A stretch of 64,000 nt of DNA from assembly GCA_035708205.1 (NCBI GenBank), contig DASSSY010000003.1:62001-126000 (forward strand). The letters are read 5' to 3'. The position numbers and the translations under genes are program-made. Positions 23,467 through 32,058 of the stretch are shown one piece after another. The DNA is from DASSSY01 sp035708205 (lineage in GTDB: Bacteria > Bacteroidota > Bacteroidia > Chitinophagales > Chitinophagaceae). The notes beneath the pieces are model-generated. The model was not told the origin of the DNA, made no database searches, and was given only the letters and a program-made list of their open reading frames with translations. The first letter of the stretch is position 1. Every line of letters begins with the position of its first letter.

Positions 23467-24144
23467 CTATAAATCCAGTGCCCCGATCTTATTACCGATC
23501 AGCATTTCCTTCATTTCCAGCTCAAAAGCGCCAAATTCTTCCTGCTGCAACCGGCGGACGAAAGCACCGTTTTCTAATACATAAATCTCATTACAGGTAT
23601 CTTTCAGCGTCGAAAATATATGCGATGAAATAATGGTGGTCTTCCACGTTTCCCCGAGCTTACGGATGATCTCGGTAATGATCATATTGCTATGGATATC
23701 CACGCCATTAAAGGGCTCATCCAGAATAAAAAATTCATTCTTCTGCATCAAAACAGCCGTAATCGCCAGTTTCTTTTTCATCCCGGTAGAATAGGTGGAA
23801 GCGTACTGATCCAGCGGCAGATCAAAAATATTCCGGTCGTCAATAGCACCAGTTTTTATCCCTCTTGCCTGGCAAAGCAACCGGATATATTCCTTTCCCG
23901 TAATCTTTGAAAAGAAGAATGGCTCTGTGAGCAACAATCCGAGATGATTTTTTATAGGTAATTTATCCGCAATAATTTTCCCCTCAAAGGATTCCAGTCC
24001 GGCAATACAACGAAAAAGAGTTGTTTTGCCCGCGCCGTTCTCACCCACAATACCGTATACTTTCCCGGCTTCAAAGACCACATTAAGCCGGTTTAAAACC
24101 GTCTTTTTTCCAAAGCGTTTGGTTAAGTTTTCAATTTTAATCAT
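23467..24144 (-). CDS. ABC transporter ATP-binding protein
   Basis: The 225-residue ATPase has Walker A GENGAGKTTL at about 35, a Q-loop near LLLTEP, signature YSTGMKKKLAI at about 117, Walker B FFILDEPFNGVD at about 136 and the switch histidine in IISSHIF. The signature is of the STGMK type seen in export systems that pair with integral-membrane permeases without a binding protein. Its gene overlaps the permease gene (24141-25100) by 4 nt, so the two are made together. Substrate is unknown; antibiotic or lipid export and bacteriocin immunity are possible by analogy. Confidence 0.92.
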   Translation of the reverse strand: MIKIENLTKRFGKKTVLNRLNVVFEAGKVYGIVGENGAGKTTLFRCIAGLESFEGKIIADKLPIKNHLGLLLTEPFFFSKITGKEYIRLLCQARGIKTGAIDDRNIFDLPLDQYASTYSTGMKKKLAITAVLMQKNEFFILDEPFNGVDIHSNMIITEIIRKLGETWKTTIISSHIFSTLKDTCNEIYVLENGAFVRRLQQEEFGAFELEMKEMLIGNKIGALDL

Positions 24145-25100
24145 CGCCGTAATATTATCTTAAGCCGGGCTACCGATTGTTTGTAAAAAACGGGAATAAG
24201 GACCAACAGCCCCACCGGAAAAGCGAGACAAAGGCCGAACAAAATACTTTTAGGCAGGCTCAACCGGTCCGGATATGACGCGTACTTCCCCAGCACCATG
24301 CCCGTCAGATAAGCATAACCTAACAATAAAAGCAACAGCAGGAGCCGCACTTCAGAAGAGAAGCGAATACCAAGGGCCACCACAACCGGCAAGCCCACGA
24401 AAGAAGAAAGCACCAAAGCCATCCTTACTTTCACCCATAGAAAACGCCCCGGTGACAGGTTGTAGACCCAAACATAATAATCAGGGTCCGGCTTGGTAAA
24501 ATAAGTCATGACAACAAGGAACACCATAAGAAGAGAAAAGACACCCAGATTAAAATTCCCCGCGATTATTGAAATGGCCGTCAACAGGAAGATTACCGGA
24601 AATAAGAAAAAAGTATTCCTAAAACCAATGCTGAACTCAAAGGGCCGTTTATCAAAGGGGGTAGGCAGAGTAAAATGCAGGGTCGTTTTCAGGCTCAGCA
24701 AAGCCAGCAAAACGGAAAAAAAACCTAAAAGCAAGGCCGGCAAAAAAAATCCCCTGATGCAGAGAAACAATAGGAAGGGAAATGCCACCAGGGTATTCTC
24801 AGTTATCCTGATCCGCCGGTAATCCGGCTTTTTAAAACAATATTTGAGCCATTCGTTTCTCCGCTCTTCCGAAAGCTTTCCCGTAAGCAATAAAGAAACC
24901 AGCAAATAAATATATGGCGCGCCAATCGTCTTATCAAACAGATAACAGGAAAACAGGAGAAATAATGCCGTTAAAAGCGCATAAGCCAGCGCCGGGTTAA
25001 AGCCATTATCCTTTAATCGCCGGCCGGCCATTCTTAATTGTAGTCCAAAATATTCTTTCAAATCAATTGTCCGTTTATAGCCGTCCCACACTCTGGCCAT
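24141..25100 (-). CDS. ABC transporter membrane subunit
   Basis: From ATG 25100 (MARVWDGYKRTIDLKEYFG) the protein has 319 residues and about eight hydrophobic helices (for example YALLTALFLLFSCYLF, LLLLLLLGYAYLTGMVLG, LFGLCLAFPVGLLVLIPVFY). The alternative start at 25136 would overlap the upstream small gene by 29 nt. The 4-nt overlap with the ATPase gene identifies it as the permease partner. Sequence does not match a named permease family that I recognise. The function as a transmembrane domain of an ABC exporter is inferred from context. Confidence 0.75.
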   Translation of the reverse strand: MARVWDGYKRTIDLKEYFGLQLRMAGRRLKDNGFNPALAYALLTALFLLFSCYLFDKTIGAPYIYLLVSLLLTGKLSEERRNEWLKYCFKKPDYRRIRITENTLVAFPFLLFLCIRGFFLPALLLGFFSVLLALLSLKTTLHFTLPTPFDKRPFEFSIGFRNTFFLFPVIFLLTAISIIAGNFNLGVFSLLMVFLVVMTYFTKPDPDYYVWVYNLSPGRFLWVKVRMALVLSSFVGLPVVVALGIRFSSEVRLLLLLLLLGYAYLTGMVLGKYASYPDRLSLPKSILFGLCLAFPVGLLVLIPVFYKQSVARLKIILRR

Positions 25101-25107
25101 TAAGGCA

Positions 25108-25320
25108 CTAAAGACTATTTCGCTCCGCCCGGTCAAGCTGTTCCTTAAGCTCCTGCAGCACCCGCTTATCCGGCCCGAGCATGTGCTTTTTCAAGCATTG
25201 CAGTATTTGATCGGGCCGGCCGTTTTTCAGGGCTTCAATTGTTATGGTATGTCCGGTGAACGGCGGCGTAAAGGTTTTTTTTAATCTGTGAGGATGAGGC
25301 TGGGGTAAGAGTTGTTTCAT
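25108..25320 (-). CDS. Small uncharacterised protein of the ABC operon
   Basis: The 70-residue protein (MKQLLPQPHPHRLKKTF ... GPDKRVLQELKEQLDRAERN) is basic at the N-terminus and ends in an amphipathic helix. It stands 7 bp upstream of the chosen start of the permease gene, in the same orientation, and has coding-like codon use, so it is probably the first gene of a three-gene operon. No family is recognised. Interaction with the transporter is only a guess from position. Confidence 0.55.
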   Translation of the reverse strand: MKQLLPQPHPHRLKKTFTPPFTGHTITIEALKNGRPDQILQCLKKHMLGPDKRVLQELKEQLDRAERNSL

Positions 25321-25537
25321 AGATTGACTTAAATTTATTGATAAAACGCCCCGGCCTGGTCTTTAGTATTTCTAAAAGGATATTTTTCCGTTATGTCCTT
25401 AACAATTGACAGTTTTATGACAATTATAAACCGGACGATTGGCAAACCGGGACACTCTAATATAATGACGATGACGACAACACAGTAAGACCGTCATAAT
25501 AAAAATCTCATTAGCTTTACAGAAAATTTCTAATTCT

Positions 25538-26206
25538 ATGGAAGAGCATATTGTCAGGATCCTCGATATCAGTCCCCTGACCCATGACGTACGGAGAATC
25601 CGTGTCGAAAAGCCTGCAGGTTACCAGTTTACACCCGGTCAGGCCACGGAAGTGGCCGTCAATGAGGGCCATTGGAAGGAAGATCGCCGGCCGTTTACCT
25701 TCACCTGTCTTAACGAAGACCCTTATCTTGAATTCAGCATTAAAATTTATAGCGATCATGCCGGAGTGACCAAAAAGATCGGCAGCTTACACGCCGGCGA
25801 CGAACTGATCATTCATGACGTTTGGGGCGCCATTCAATATAAAGGAGAAGGCACATTCATTGCCGGCGGCGCGGGCATTACACCGTTTATCGCCATTTTC
25901 CGCCAGCTGCAGAAAGACGGAAAGATCGGCAATAACCGGTTATTATTTGCCAATAAAACCCGTCAGGATATCATTTTGAATGAGGATTTTAAAGCTATGC
26001 TGGGCAAGAATTTCATTAATGTTCTTTCCAATGAAAAAACAGAGCAATACGATTACGGCATGATCACAAAAGATTATCTGAAAGAGAAAATCGGCGATGT
26101 CAGCCAAAATTTTTACATTTGCGGCCCGGATCCGATGGTGCGGGCCATGCAAGAAAACTTAAAAGAACTCGGCGCCACCGAATCGGTGATTACTGTTGAA
26201 GTATAA
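25538..26206 (+). CDS. Ferredoxin reductase-type FAD/NAD(P)H oxidoreductase
   Basis: The 222-residue flavoprotein follows the ferredoxin-NADP reductase fold. An FAD-binding barrel (RRPFTFTCLNEDP, about 52-64) is followed by a nucleotide-binding domain with IAGGAGITPFIAIFRQLQ at about 107-124. The C-terminal CGPDPMVRAMQENL at about 192-205 positions NAD(P)H. There is no 2Fe-2S or globin domain, so it needs a separate electron acceptor. Length is usual for short flavodoxin reductase-like members. It is followed 48 bp later by purH on the same strand, though a functional link is not evident. Confidence 0.9.
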   Translation: MEEHIVRILDISPLTHDVRRIRVEKPAGYQFTPGQATEVAVNEGHWKEDRRPFTFTCLNEDPYLEFSIKIYSDHAGVTKKIGSLHAGDELIIHDVWGAIQYKGEGTFIAGGAGITPFIAIFRQLQKDGKIGNNRLLFANKTRQDIILNEDFKAMLGKNFINVLSNEKTEQYDYGMITKDYLKEKIGDVSQNFYICGPDPMVRAMQENLKELGATESVITVEV

Positions 26207-26254
26207 AGCTCATCGTTCTATATCATTCAAATACAATTTCTCAAACCAGCAATC

Positions 26255-27760
26255 ATGCAAGAAATCAGATCAGCCCTCATTTCCGTCTTCTGCAAAGACG
26301 GGCTGGAATCTCTTTTGGAAACCCTTCGGCAGAAAAACGTCCGGATCTATTCCACCGGCGGTACCCAAGAGTTCATTGAAGCCCGGGGGATTCCCTGTAC
26401 ACCCGTGGAAGCGGCCACCAGCTATCCTTCCATCCTTGGGGGCAGGGTAAAAACGCTGCATCCAAAGATATTCGGCGGTATCCTGGGCCGCCGCGATCTT
26501 GCCACCGATGTGGCCGAAATGTCGGAATACGGCATCCCTGAAATTGATCTGGTCATTGTAGATTTATATCCTTTTGAGGAAACCCTGAAAAGCACTTCGG
26601 AAGAAAAAAGCATTATTGAAAAAATCGACATCGGCGGCCCCTCAATGATCCGTGCCGCGGCAAAAAACTACAAAAACGTCACGGTCATTTCGGCAAAAGA
26701 AGACTATGAAAAGCTGAACGGGTTGCTGAAAGATCAGGACGGCGCGCTTTCCATAGAACAACGAAAGGAATTTGCCGCCAAGGCATTTTGGGTAGCCATG
26801 AACTATGACATTGCCATCAATAATTATTTTAACGGGCAGATCATTCCTAACCTTAACCGGTCAAATGTGCTGCGCTATGGCGAAAACCCCCATCAGAAAG
26901 GTGTTTTTTACGGCGATCTAACCGAAACTTTCAACAAACTCAACGGTAAGGATTTATCCTATAACAACCTGGTGGATGTAGACGCCGCCTTAACTTTAAT
27001 ACGTGATTTCAATACGGACGGAGAAGCCGTTTTTGCTATCTTCAAACATACCAATGTTTGTGGTATCGCACAAAGGCCCACTCCTGAAGACGCCTGGGAA
27101 GCGGCGTTAGCCGGCGACCCGGAAAGCGCGTTTGGCGGTGTGCTCATTAGCAATAAGGAAATCAACCTGGCTACCGCTGAAAAGATCGACAAGCTGTTTT
27201 TCGAGGTCTTGATCGCGCCTTCATTTGTCGACGACGCCCTGGCATTGTTGAGAAGCAAGAAAAACAGGATCATTCTCCAGCTTAAACAAAATGACGGGAC
27301 TAAAACGGTATTTAAAAACGTTTTAAACGGCATTTTAACCCAAGATATTGACGAAGGTAATTTTGAAAAATGGGAAAACGCCGGGGCACAGGAAGCGACA
27401 GCACAACAGAAGGAAGATATGATCTTTGGCAATCTCGTCTGCAAGCACCTCAAATCCAACGCTATCGCCTTAGTGAAGAATAAGCAGCTTTTAGGTAAAG
27501 GCTGCGGGCAAACCAGCCGCGTGGATGCTTTGCGCCATGCTATTGAAAAAGCCAAAGCGTTTAATTTCAACCTTCGTAATGCCGTGATGGCTTCCGATGC
27601 TTTTTTCCCATTCGATGATTGTGTAAAAATGGCCCATCAGGAAGGTATTAATGCCGTGATCCAACCGGGCGGCTCCATCCGGGACAAAGACACCATTGCT
27701 TATTGCCAGGCCAATGGCATAGCGCTGGTCATTACCGGGCAACGCCACTTCCGTCACTAA
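26255..27760 (+). CDS. purH: Bifunctional AICAR formyltransferase/IMP cyclohydrolase PurH
   Basis: PurH carries out the last two steps of de novo IMP synthesis: formylation of AICAR with 10-formyl-THF, then ring closure. The 501-residue protein has the N-terminal MGS-like cyclohydrolase domain (1-150; STGGTQEFIEARGI, VDLYPFEETL) and the C-terminal transformylase domain (200-501; LRYGENPHQKG, IFKHTNVCGIA). It ends with AIVITGQRHFRH-like residues typical of the family. Length agrees with Bacteroidota PurH (about 505). A terminator follows at 27805-27841. Confidence 0.97.
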   Translation: MQEIRSALISVFCKDGLESLLETLRQKNVRIYSTGGTQEFIEARGIPCTPVEAATSYPSILGGRVKTLHPKIFGGILGRRDLATDVAEMSEYGIPEIDLVIVDLYPFEETLKSTSEEKSIIEKIDIGGPSMIRAAAKNYKNVTVISAKEDYEKLNGLLKDQDGALSIEQRKEFAAKAFWVAMNYDIAINNYFNGQIIPNLNRSNVLRYGENPHQKGVFYGDLTETFNKLNGKDLSYNNLVDVDAALTLIRDFNTDGEAVFAIFKHTNVCGIAQRPTPEDAWEAALAGDPESAFGGVLISNKEINLATAEKIDKLFFEVLIAPSFVDDALALLRSKKNRIILQLKQNDGTKTVFKNVLNGILTQDIDEGNFEKWENAGAQEATAQQKEDMIFGNLVCKHLKSNAIALVKNKQLLGKGCGQTSRVDALRHAIEKAKAFNFNLRNAVMASDAFFPFDDCVKMAHQEGINAVIQPGGSIRDKDTIAYCQANGIALVITGQRHFRH

Positions 27761-27804
27761 ACCGGAGGCTACCGTCAATGCTGAGCTCCAGAGGAAGCAT
27801 TATG

Positions 27805-27841
27805 AAATACCCTCAACGATTTAAAATTGTTGAGGGTATTT
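27805..27841 (+). terminator. Rho-independent terminator of purH
   Basis: Arms AAATACCCTCAAC (27805-27817) and GTTGAGGGTATTT (27829-27841) pair perfectly over 13 bp, and five T residues end the right arm. The symmetry would also serve the convergent SprT-like gene. Confidence 0.92.
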
Positions 27842-27909
27842 TTAATTGGACTTTAGCTTTATGGTTTTCCCGCTACAATGCAAATAACCCGCCAACCCGC
27901 ATCCCTTTT

Positions 27910-28551
27910 CTAAACCTGTTTCTTTAATTCCACCACTTCTACCATGGCATTGAAATAATAAAAGCGCTTAGTGCTCAACTCCTGGCATTTATAACGGGTC
28001 CGCAGCTTTCCGATCATCTTAAACCGCCGGCCATCCTCAATTTGAAAAATATCGTCAACGGCAATATTTTCAACATAACGGATATGCCTTGGCCTGCTGT
28101 CATAGCCTTTCAGGGCGCGGTACAGATCAGGATCGCTGCAGGTAGCTGCCTTCACACGGCCCAGTGAAGCCTTGATCACGGTTTCCAGCTCTCCGGGGAA
28201 AATACCTTTGTTCAAAAACGGCTTAAACGCTTCCCGGTATTGCTTCTGCCATTCCTGGCCATGCGGCAGGGCCTTTTTCCCGTATTGGATATAGGTGAGC
28301 ATGTGGGCCATTTCATGCAGCAACGTTACCAGAAAACTATAGGGGTTAAGCGTGCCATTAACGCTGATCCGATGAACGGGATGTCCCCGCGTCGGATGCC
28401 GGTAATCACCTAATATCGTTCTCCTCTCCCGGGTAATCTTCAAGAAGATCGGGTAGTTCTCAAAATAAGCCAATATTTTCTGAAAGCTGCCTTTAGGCAA
28501 ATACGGCCTGAGGCCCGCAAATTTTTGTGCGGCATTCTCTACACCAGGCAT
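27910..28551 (-). CDS. SprT-like zinc metalloprotease-family protein
   Basis: The 213-residue protein has a SprT-like domain with the zinc motif HEMAHML (about residue 74-80) and the downstream third ligand region GQEWQKQYREAFKPF. It also has the usual beta strands around PYSFLVTLLHEMAH. The C-terminal segment (RFKMIGKLRTRYKCQELSTKRFYYF) matches the zinc-ribbon-like or RNA-binding tail of such proteins, but without a full set of cysteines. It stands 3 bp beyond the membrane protein at 28555-28944 and shares its promoter at 28962-28992. Substrate is unknown; eukaryotic SPRTN degrades DNA-protein crosslinks, which should not be assumed here. Confidence 0.85.
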   Translation of the reverse strand: MPGVENAAQKFAGLRPYLPKGSFQKILAYFENYPIFLKITRERRTILGDYRHPTRGHPVHRISVNGTLNPYSFLVTLLHEMAHMLTYIQYGKKALPHGQEWQKQYREAFKPFLNKGIFPGELETVIKASLGRVKAATCSDPDLYRALKGYDSRPRHIRYVENIAVDDIFQIEDGRRFKMIGKLRTRYKCQELSTKRFYYFNAMVEVVELKKQV

Positions 28552-28554
28552 ACA

Positions 28555-28944
28555 TTAATTCATTTTGGCCATTCTCGATAAAGGGATCGCTTCCAGGGCA
28601 GAATACACGATATACATGCCCAATAAAAGGAAAATGCCCGGCTTGTATATATTTGCTTTCCCCTCCCAGAAGATATAACCTACCAACAAGCCGATGCAAA
28701 GAAAAAATTTGAGCAGCATAGCCGAATATTTGGCACGTAAAAACGCATGGCCGTTCTTGCTGTCCAGCCCTTTGCAGATCATCACGAAAGATACCAGCGA
28801 AATACCCGCCAGAACAAAATTACCGGTAAGCAGGGGCACGAGCGCAAAGCGGGCATTCTGCATATGCAGAAAGACCACAAGCCCGCTGATAAACAGCAAT
28901 GCCATAATTATGGAGATATAAAAAGATCGACGCATGATATTCAT
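28555..28944 (-). CDS. Small integral membrane protein
   Basis: The 129-residue protein shows four hydrophobic segments: about 8-26 (SIIMALLFISGLVVFLHM), 35-56, 70-92 (FFLCIGLLVGYIFW) and 99-117 (GIFLLLGMYIVYSAL). No catalytic or binding motif is visible and no family is recognised. It is the first gene of a two-gene operon with the SprT-like protein, with a 3-bp gap. A promoter with 19-bp spacer lies 18 bp upstream of its ATG. The pairing with an SprT-like protein gives no clear hint of function. Confidence 0.75.
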   Translation of the reverse strand: MNIMRRSFYISIIMALLFISGLVVFLHMQNARFALVPLLTGNFVLAGISLVSFVMICKGLDSKNGHAFLRAKYSAMLLKFFLCIGLLVGYIFWEGKANIYKPGIFLLLGMYIVYSALEAIPLSRMAKMN

Positions 28945-28961
28945 CAGTTTTGGAAGTATCG

Positions 28962-28992
28962 CAAAGATAACCAGGCTTTAAATACTGGCAAA
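28962..28992 (-). promoter_or_regulatory. Canonical Bacteroidota promoter of the membrane protein/sprT operon
   Basis: On the minus strand TTTG (28989-28992) and TATCTTTG (28962-28969) are 19 bp apart. The ATG at 28944 follows 17 bp later. Confidence 0.8.
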
Positions 28993-29085
28993 AGATATTC
29001 CGGCGATAGCCATTCAGCCAAAACCAAAGTTGAAGATATCCACAAAGCCTCATATAACTGAACAATTTGGCTGCGATACCGTAAC

Positions 29086-30429
29086 TTGCAGCTAACAAGT
29101 CGCAACGCGTTGTCCGAAATTTACCATAATCAAAAAGTGTTCAGCCTTAACGAGGTTTTAGCAAGTGTCGGGAAAACACTGGCGGCACGTTATCAGCGCG
29201 CCTACTGGATGAAAGCGGAGATGAATAAGCTCAACTATTATACCTATTCCGGGCATTGTTATCCCGATCTTGTCGAAAAGCAAGAAGGCAAGGTTATCGC
29301 GCAAACCCGGGCAATTATATGGAACAGCACTTTCCAGGAGATCAACAAGAAGTTTTTAGATATCCTGAAAGAGCCGCTGAAAGACGGTATTAACATCCTT
29401 TTCCTGGCCAGAATAACCTTCACTTCCTTACATGGCCTTAGCCTTCAGATCTTAGATATCGATCCTTCCTTTTCCCTTGGCCTGCTGGAACGGGAAAAAC
29501 TGGAAAACATCAGCCGGCTAAAGCGGGAAGGACTGTTTTATCTCAATAAAAAACTGGCGATGCCGATGTTGCCGCAAAGAGTAGCGGTCATTTCCGTAGA
29601 AACCAGTAAAGGTTACGCTGATTTTATCAAGATTATTCATCATAATCCTTCAGGTTATCATGTCAGCCTGCAGCTTTTCCCTGCCCGCCTACAAGGTGAT
29701 GGGGCCATCAATGACATTATCTTACAGCTTCAAAAGATCGAAGCCCATGCCGGCCTGTTTGATGTTGCGGCTATCATCAGGGGTGGCGGCGGCGAAGTGG
29801 GATTAGCCGCATTCAATGATTATAAATTAGCCAGGACCATCGCCAAATTCCCCATGCCGGTATTGACCGGCATCGGACATGCGACCAATGAAACCATCGC
29901 GGAGATGGTAGCCTTTAAAAATGCCATCACGCCCACCGAATGCGCCCAGTTCTTACTGGATCAATTCGAAAAGGCGGACCGGTCATTGCAACAAGCCCTG
30001 CTCAAATTAAACAGCATTGTCCGGAGGAAAGTTGACATAGAACAATACCTGCTTCAGCAAAGGGGTGAAGCATTAACCTATGCAACAAGACACCTGACAG
30101 GCCAGCATGAACTGAAGCTAAAATTCAACAATAAGCTGATTAATAACTATTGCAACAGGTTTTTAGAAAATAACAAAGCCGCTGCTCAAACGCTTATGCG
30201 TAATTTAGCGGTCCTTACGAAGACGCTGATAAAAGAAGAAGACAAAAGGTTAAGCCAGCTTGAAAAGAACCTCGCGCTGATCAATCCGGAAAATGTGCTT
30301 AAAAGAGGGTACAGCATTACGAGGATTAACGGGAAATGTATTTTACCCGAAGATACTTTACCTAAAGAAGGACAGGTTCTAGAGACCGAGCTCTACCAGG
30401 GAAAGCTTAAAAGTATTACTACCAAATAA
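29086..30429 (+). CDS. xseA: Exodeoxyribonuclease VII large subunit
   Basis: XseA is the catalytic subunit of ExoVII, which degrades single-stranded DNA to oligonucleotides. The 447-residue protein has the N-terminal OB-fold (about 15-110), a catalytic core with IIRGGGGEVGLAAFNDY and PVLTGIGHATNETIAEMVA (about 225-285), and a long coiled coil (290-400). The C-terminal LKRGYSITRINGK follows. The start is uncertain: the frame opens with TTG at 29086 (MQLTSRNALSEIYHNQ) or TTG 29110; no ATG is available before the OB-fold. Its partner xseB follows 15 bp later. Confidence 0.95.
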   Translation: MQLTSRNALSEIYHNQKVFSLNEVLASVGKTLAARYQRAYWMKAEMNKLNYYTYSGHCYPDLVEKQEGKVIAQTRAIIWNSTFQEINKKFLDILKEPLKDGINILFLARITFTSLHGLSLQILDIDPSFSLGLLEREKLENISRLKREGLFYLNKKLAMPMLPQRVAVISVETSKGYADFIKIIHHNPSGYHVSLQLFPARLQGDGAINDIILQLQKIEAHAGLFDVAAIIRGGGGEVGLAAFNDYKLARTIAKFPMPVLTGIGHATNETIAEMVAFKNAITPTECAQFLLDQFEKADRSLQQALLKLNSIVRRKVDIEQYLLQQRGEALTYATRHLTGQHELKLKFNNKLINNYCNRFLENNKAAAQTLMRNLAVLTKTLIKEEDKRLSQLEKNLALINPENVLKRGYSITRINGKCILPEDTLPKEGQVLETELYQGKLKSITTK

Positions 30430-30444
30430 AATAATAATTTTATA

Positions 30445-30657
30445 ATGCCCGAAAATAATATCACTTACCAGCAGGCATTCAGAGAAGTTCAGGAAATCAT
30501 CGACGAAATCGAAAGCGGCGGGGTGTCTTTAGATGACCTGAGCGAAAAGGTCAAAAGAGCGTCTTTCTTAATGAACATCTGTAAGCAAAAGCTTCATGCC
30601 ACCGAACAGGAAATCAAAGGTATTCTGGACAAATTAGACACTCGCGATAAGGACTAA
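30445..30657 (+). CDS. xseB: Exodeoxyribonuclease VII small subunit
   Basis: XseB subunits surround the coiled coil of XseA to form active ExoVII. The 70-residue helical protein shows the family signature TYQQAFREVQEIIDEIESGG followed by SLDDLSEKVKRASFLMNICK. Length is typical (60-80). It forms an operon with xseA, 15 bp upstream. Confidence 0.95.
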   Translation: MPENNITYQQAFREVQEIIDEIESGGVSLDDLSEKVKRASFLMNICKQKLHATEQEIKGILDKLDTRDKD

Positions 30658-30688
30658 GGGCAGAGAACACCAAAGTTCCGGAACAGGA

Positions 30689-30716
30689 GAATTGCCACCC
30701 GCCGGGGCGGCAATTC
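30689..30716. terminator. Hairpin between convergent xseB and mrp
   Basis: Arms GAATTGCC (30689-30696) and GGCAATTC (30709-30716), extended inward by nearly perfect GC pairs, form a stable stem. There is no T tract, so intrinsic termination is doubtful; it could act as a bidirectional 3' stabiliser. Confidence 0.4.
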
Positions 30717-30732
30717 AAGCATATAAGCCCCT

Positions 30733-31830
30733 TCAGGCATTAATCTCCACCAATTTCGTTGGGTCGATATTGGCATTGCGCATGGCCACATTACGGGCCA
30801 CTTCACCGGCTATGACGCTGAAGGCCTTTTTCGACACCGGCTCATCATCCATCACCGCCGGCAATCCCCTGTCTCCGCCTTCACGAATACTTTGAACAAT
30901 GGGCACTTCGCCTAAGAACGGCACTTCAAATTGATCGGCCAGCATTTTCCCGCCATTTTTTCCGAAAATATAATACTTATTGTCCGGAAGCTCAGCAGGC
31001 GTAAAATATGCCATATTTTCAATAACCCCCAGAATCGGCACATTGATCTGGCCCTGCTTAAACATGACCATGGCCTTCCTTGCATCGGCCATGGCCACTG
31101 CCTGAGGTGTAGTGACAATCACCGCACCGGTAACCGGAATGGTTTGCACCATGGTTAAATGGATATCACCGGTGCCTGGGGGTAAATCGAGAATTAAATA
31201 ATCCAGCTCCCCCCAATGCACATCATTAATAAACTGCCGGAAGGCCGAGGTCACCATTGGACCACGCCAGATAACAGCCTGCCTTTCATCAATCAGCAAA
31301 CCGATAGAAATCGCTTTCACGCCAAAGCGCTCAATCGGTTCAATCATCCCGCGGCCGTCCACCTGACGCATCATCGGCCGCTCACCGCGAATGCCCAGCA
31401 TCATCGGTACCGAGGGGCCGTAAATATCGGCATCCAGAATGCCTACCTTGGCGCCTTGTTGCGCCAAAGACAAAGCCAGGTTAGTAGCAACGGTAGATTT
31501 CCCTACCCCACCCTTTCCGGAGGCGACGGCAATAATATTTTTTACTTTACTCAGCACTTTCTCCGCATCCTGACGGCGGGTGTTGACCCGGGCGGTCATT
31601 TTAATCTCCACTTCCGCTTCTTTATCCACAAATAATTTAATGGCATTCAGGCAGGCATTGCGGATATGATCTTTCATCGGGCATGCCGGTGTGGTCAGCT
31701 CCACCGTAAAGGATAATTTCCGGCCGTCGATGGCAACATCTTTAACCATGTTCAGGGTAACGATGTCCTTTTTAAAATCAGGATCATCGACATTGCTGAG
31801 GGCTTTTAAAACCTGTTCTTCTGTAATCAT
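30733..31830 (-). CDS. mrp: Iron-sulfur cluster carrier protein, Mrp/ApbC family
   Basis: Mrp/NBP35 ATPases bind and transfer Fe-S clusters to target proteins. The 365-residue protein has an N-terminal MIP18/DUF59 domain (1-80) and a P-loop domain with the deviant Walker A GKGGVGKST at about 107. LDLPPGTGDIHLTMVQTIP and ENMAYFTP come later. In E. coli Mrp a CxxC pair follows ENM, but here the place is taken by PAELPDNKYYIFGK, with no cysteines; this is the form usual in Bacteroidota as I recall. A -7 element TACCTTTG stands upstream at 31898-31905. Confidence 0.93.
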   Translation of the reverse strand: MITEEQVLKALSNVDDPDFKKDIVTLNMVKDVAIDGRKLSFTVELTTPACPMKDHIRNACLNAIKLFVDKEAEVEIKMTARVNTRRQDAEKVLSKVKNIIAVASGKGGVGKSTVATNLALSLAQQGAKVGILDADIYGPSVPMMLGIRGERPMMRQVDGRGMIEPIERFGVKAISIGLLIDERQAVIWRGPMVTSAFRQFINDVHWGELDYLILDLPPGTGDIHLTMVQTIPVTGAVIVTTPQAVAMADARKAMVMFKQGQINVPILGVIENMAYFTPAELPDNKYYIFGKNGGKMLADQFEVPFLGEVPIVQSIREGGDRGLPAVMDDEPVSKKAFSVIAGEVARNVAMRNANIDPTKLVEINA

Positions 31831-31897
31831 AATATGGCAAAATACAGTTGGGCAACTGTTCGGTTAATAATGATGATAGAATAAAATTGAAACCCTG

Positions 31898-31905
31898 CAA
31901 AGGTA
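31898..31905 (-). promoter_or_regulatory. -7 element of mrp
   Basis: The minus strand reads TACCTTTG, 67 bp upstream of the mrp ATG at 31830. A -33 TTTG at the right distance was not found. Confidence 0.45.
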
Positions 31906-32058
31906 AGCTTTCCTGTTGGTCAATCCTTAAAAACATCCTATCGGGCTATTGGAAGAAGCTATAAATGAACCGTTGATCCGGGATGCATAATCCAAGACAG
32001 CGACCAGACTTGGAAGAAGTGCAGGTTGGCGTGCAAATGCAAATACGGCAAATCAAAA

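Noticed and set aside
30689..30716. Hairpin between xseB and mrp as a definite intrinsic terminator
   Set aside because: The stem is strong but no T tract follows on either strand, so it is listed only with low confidence.
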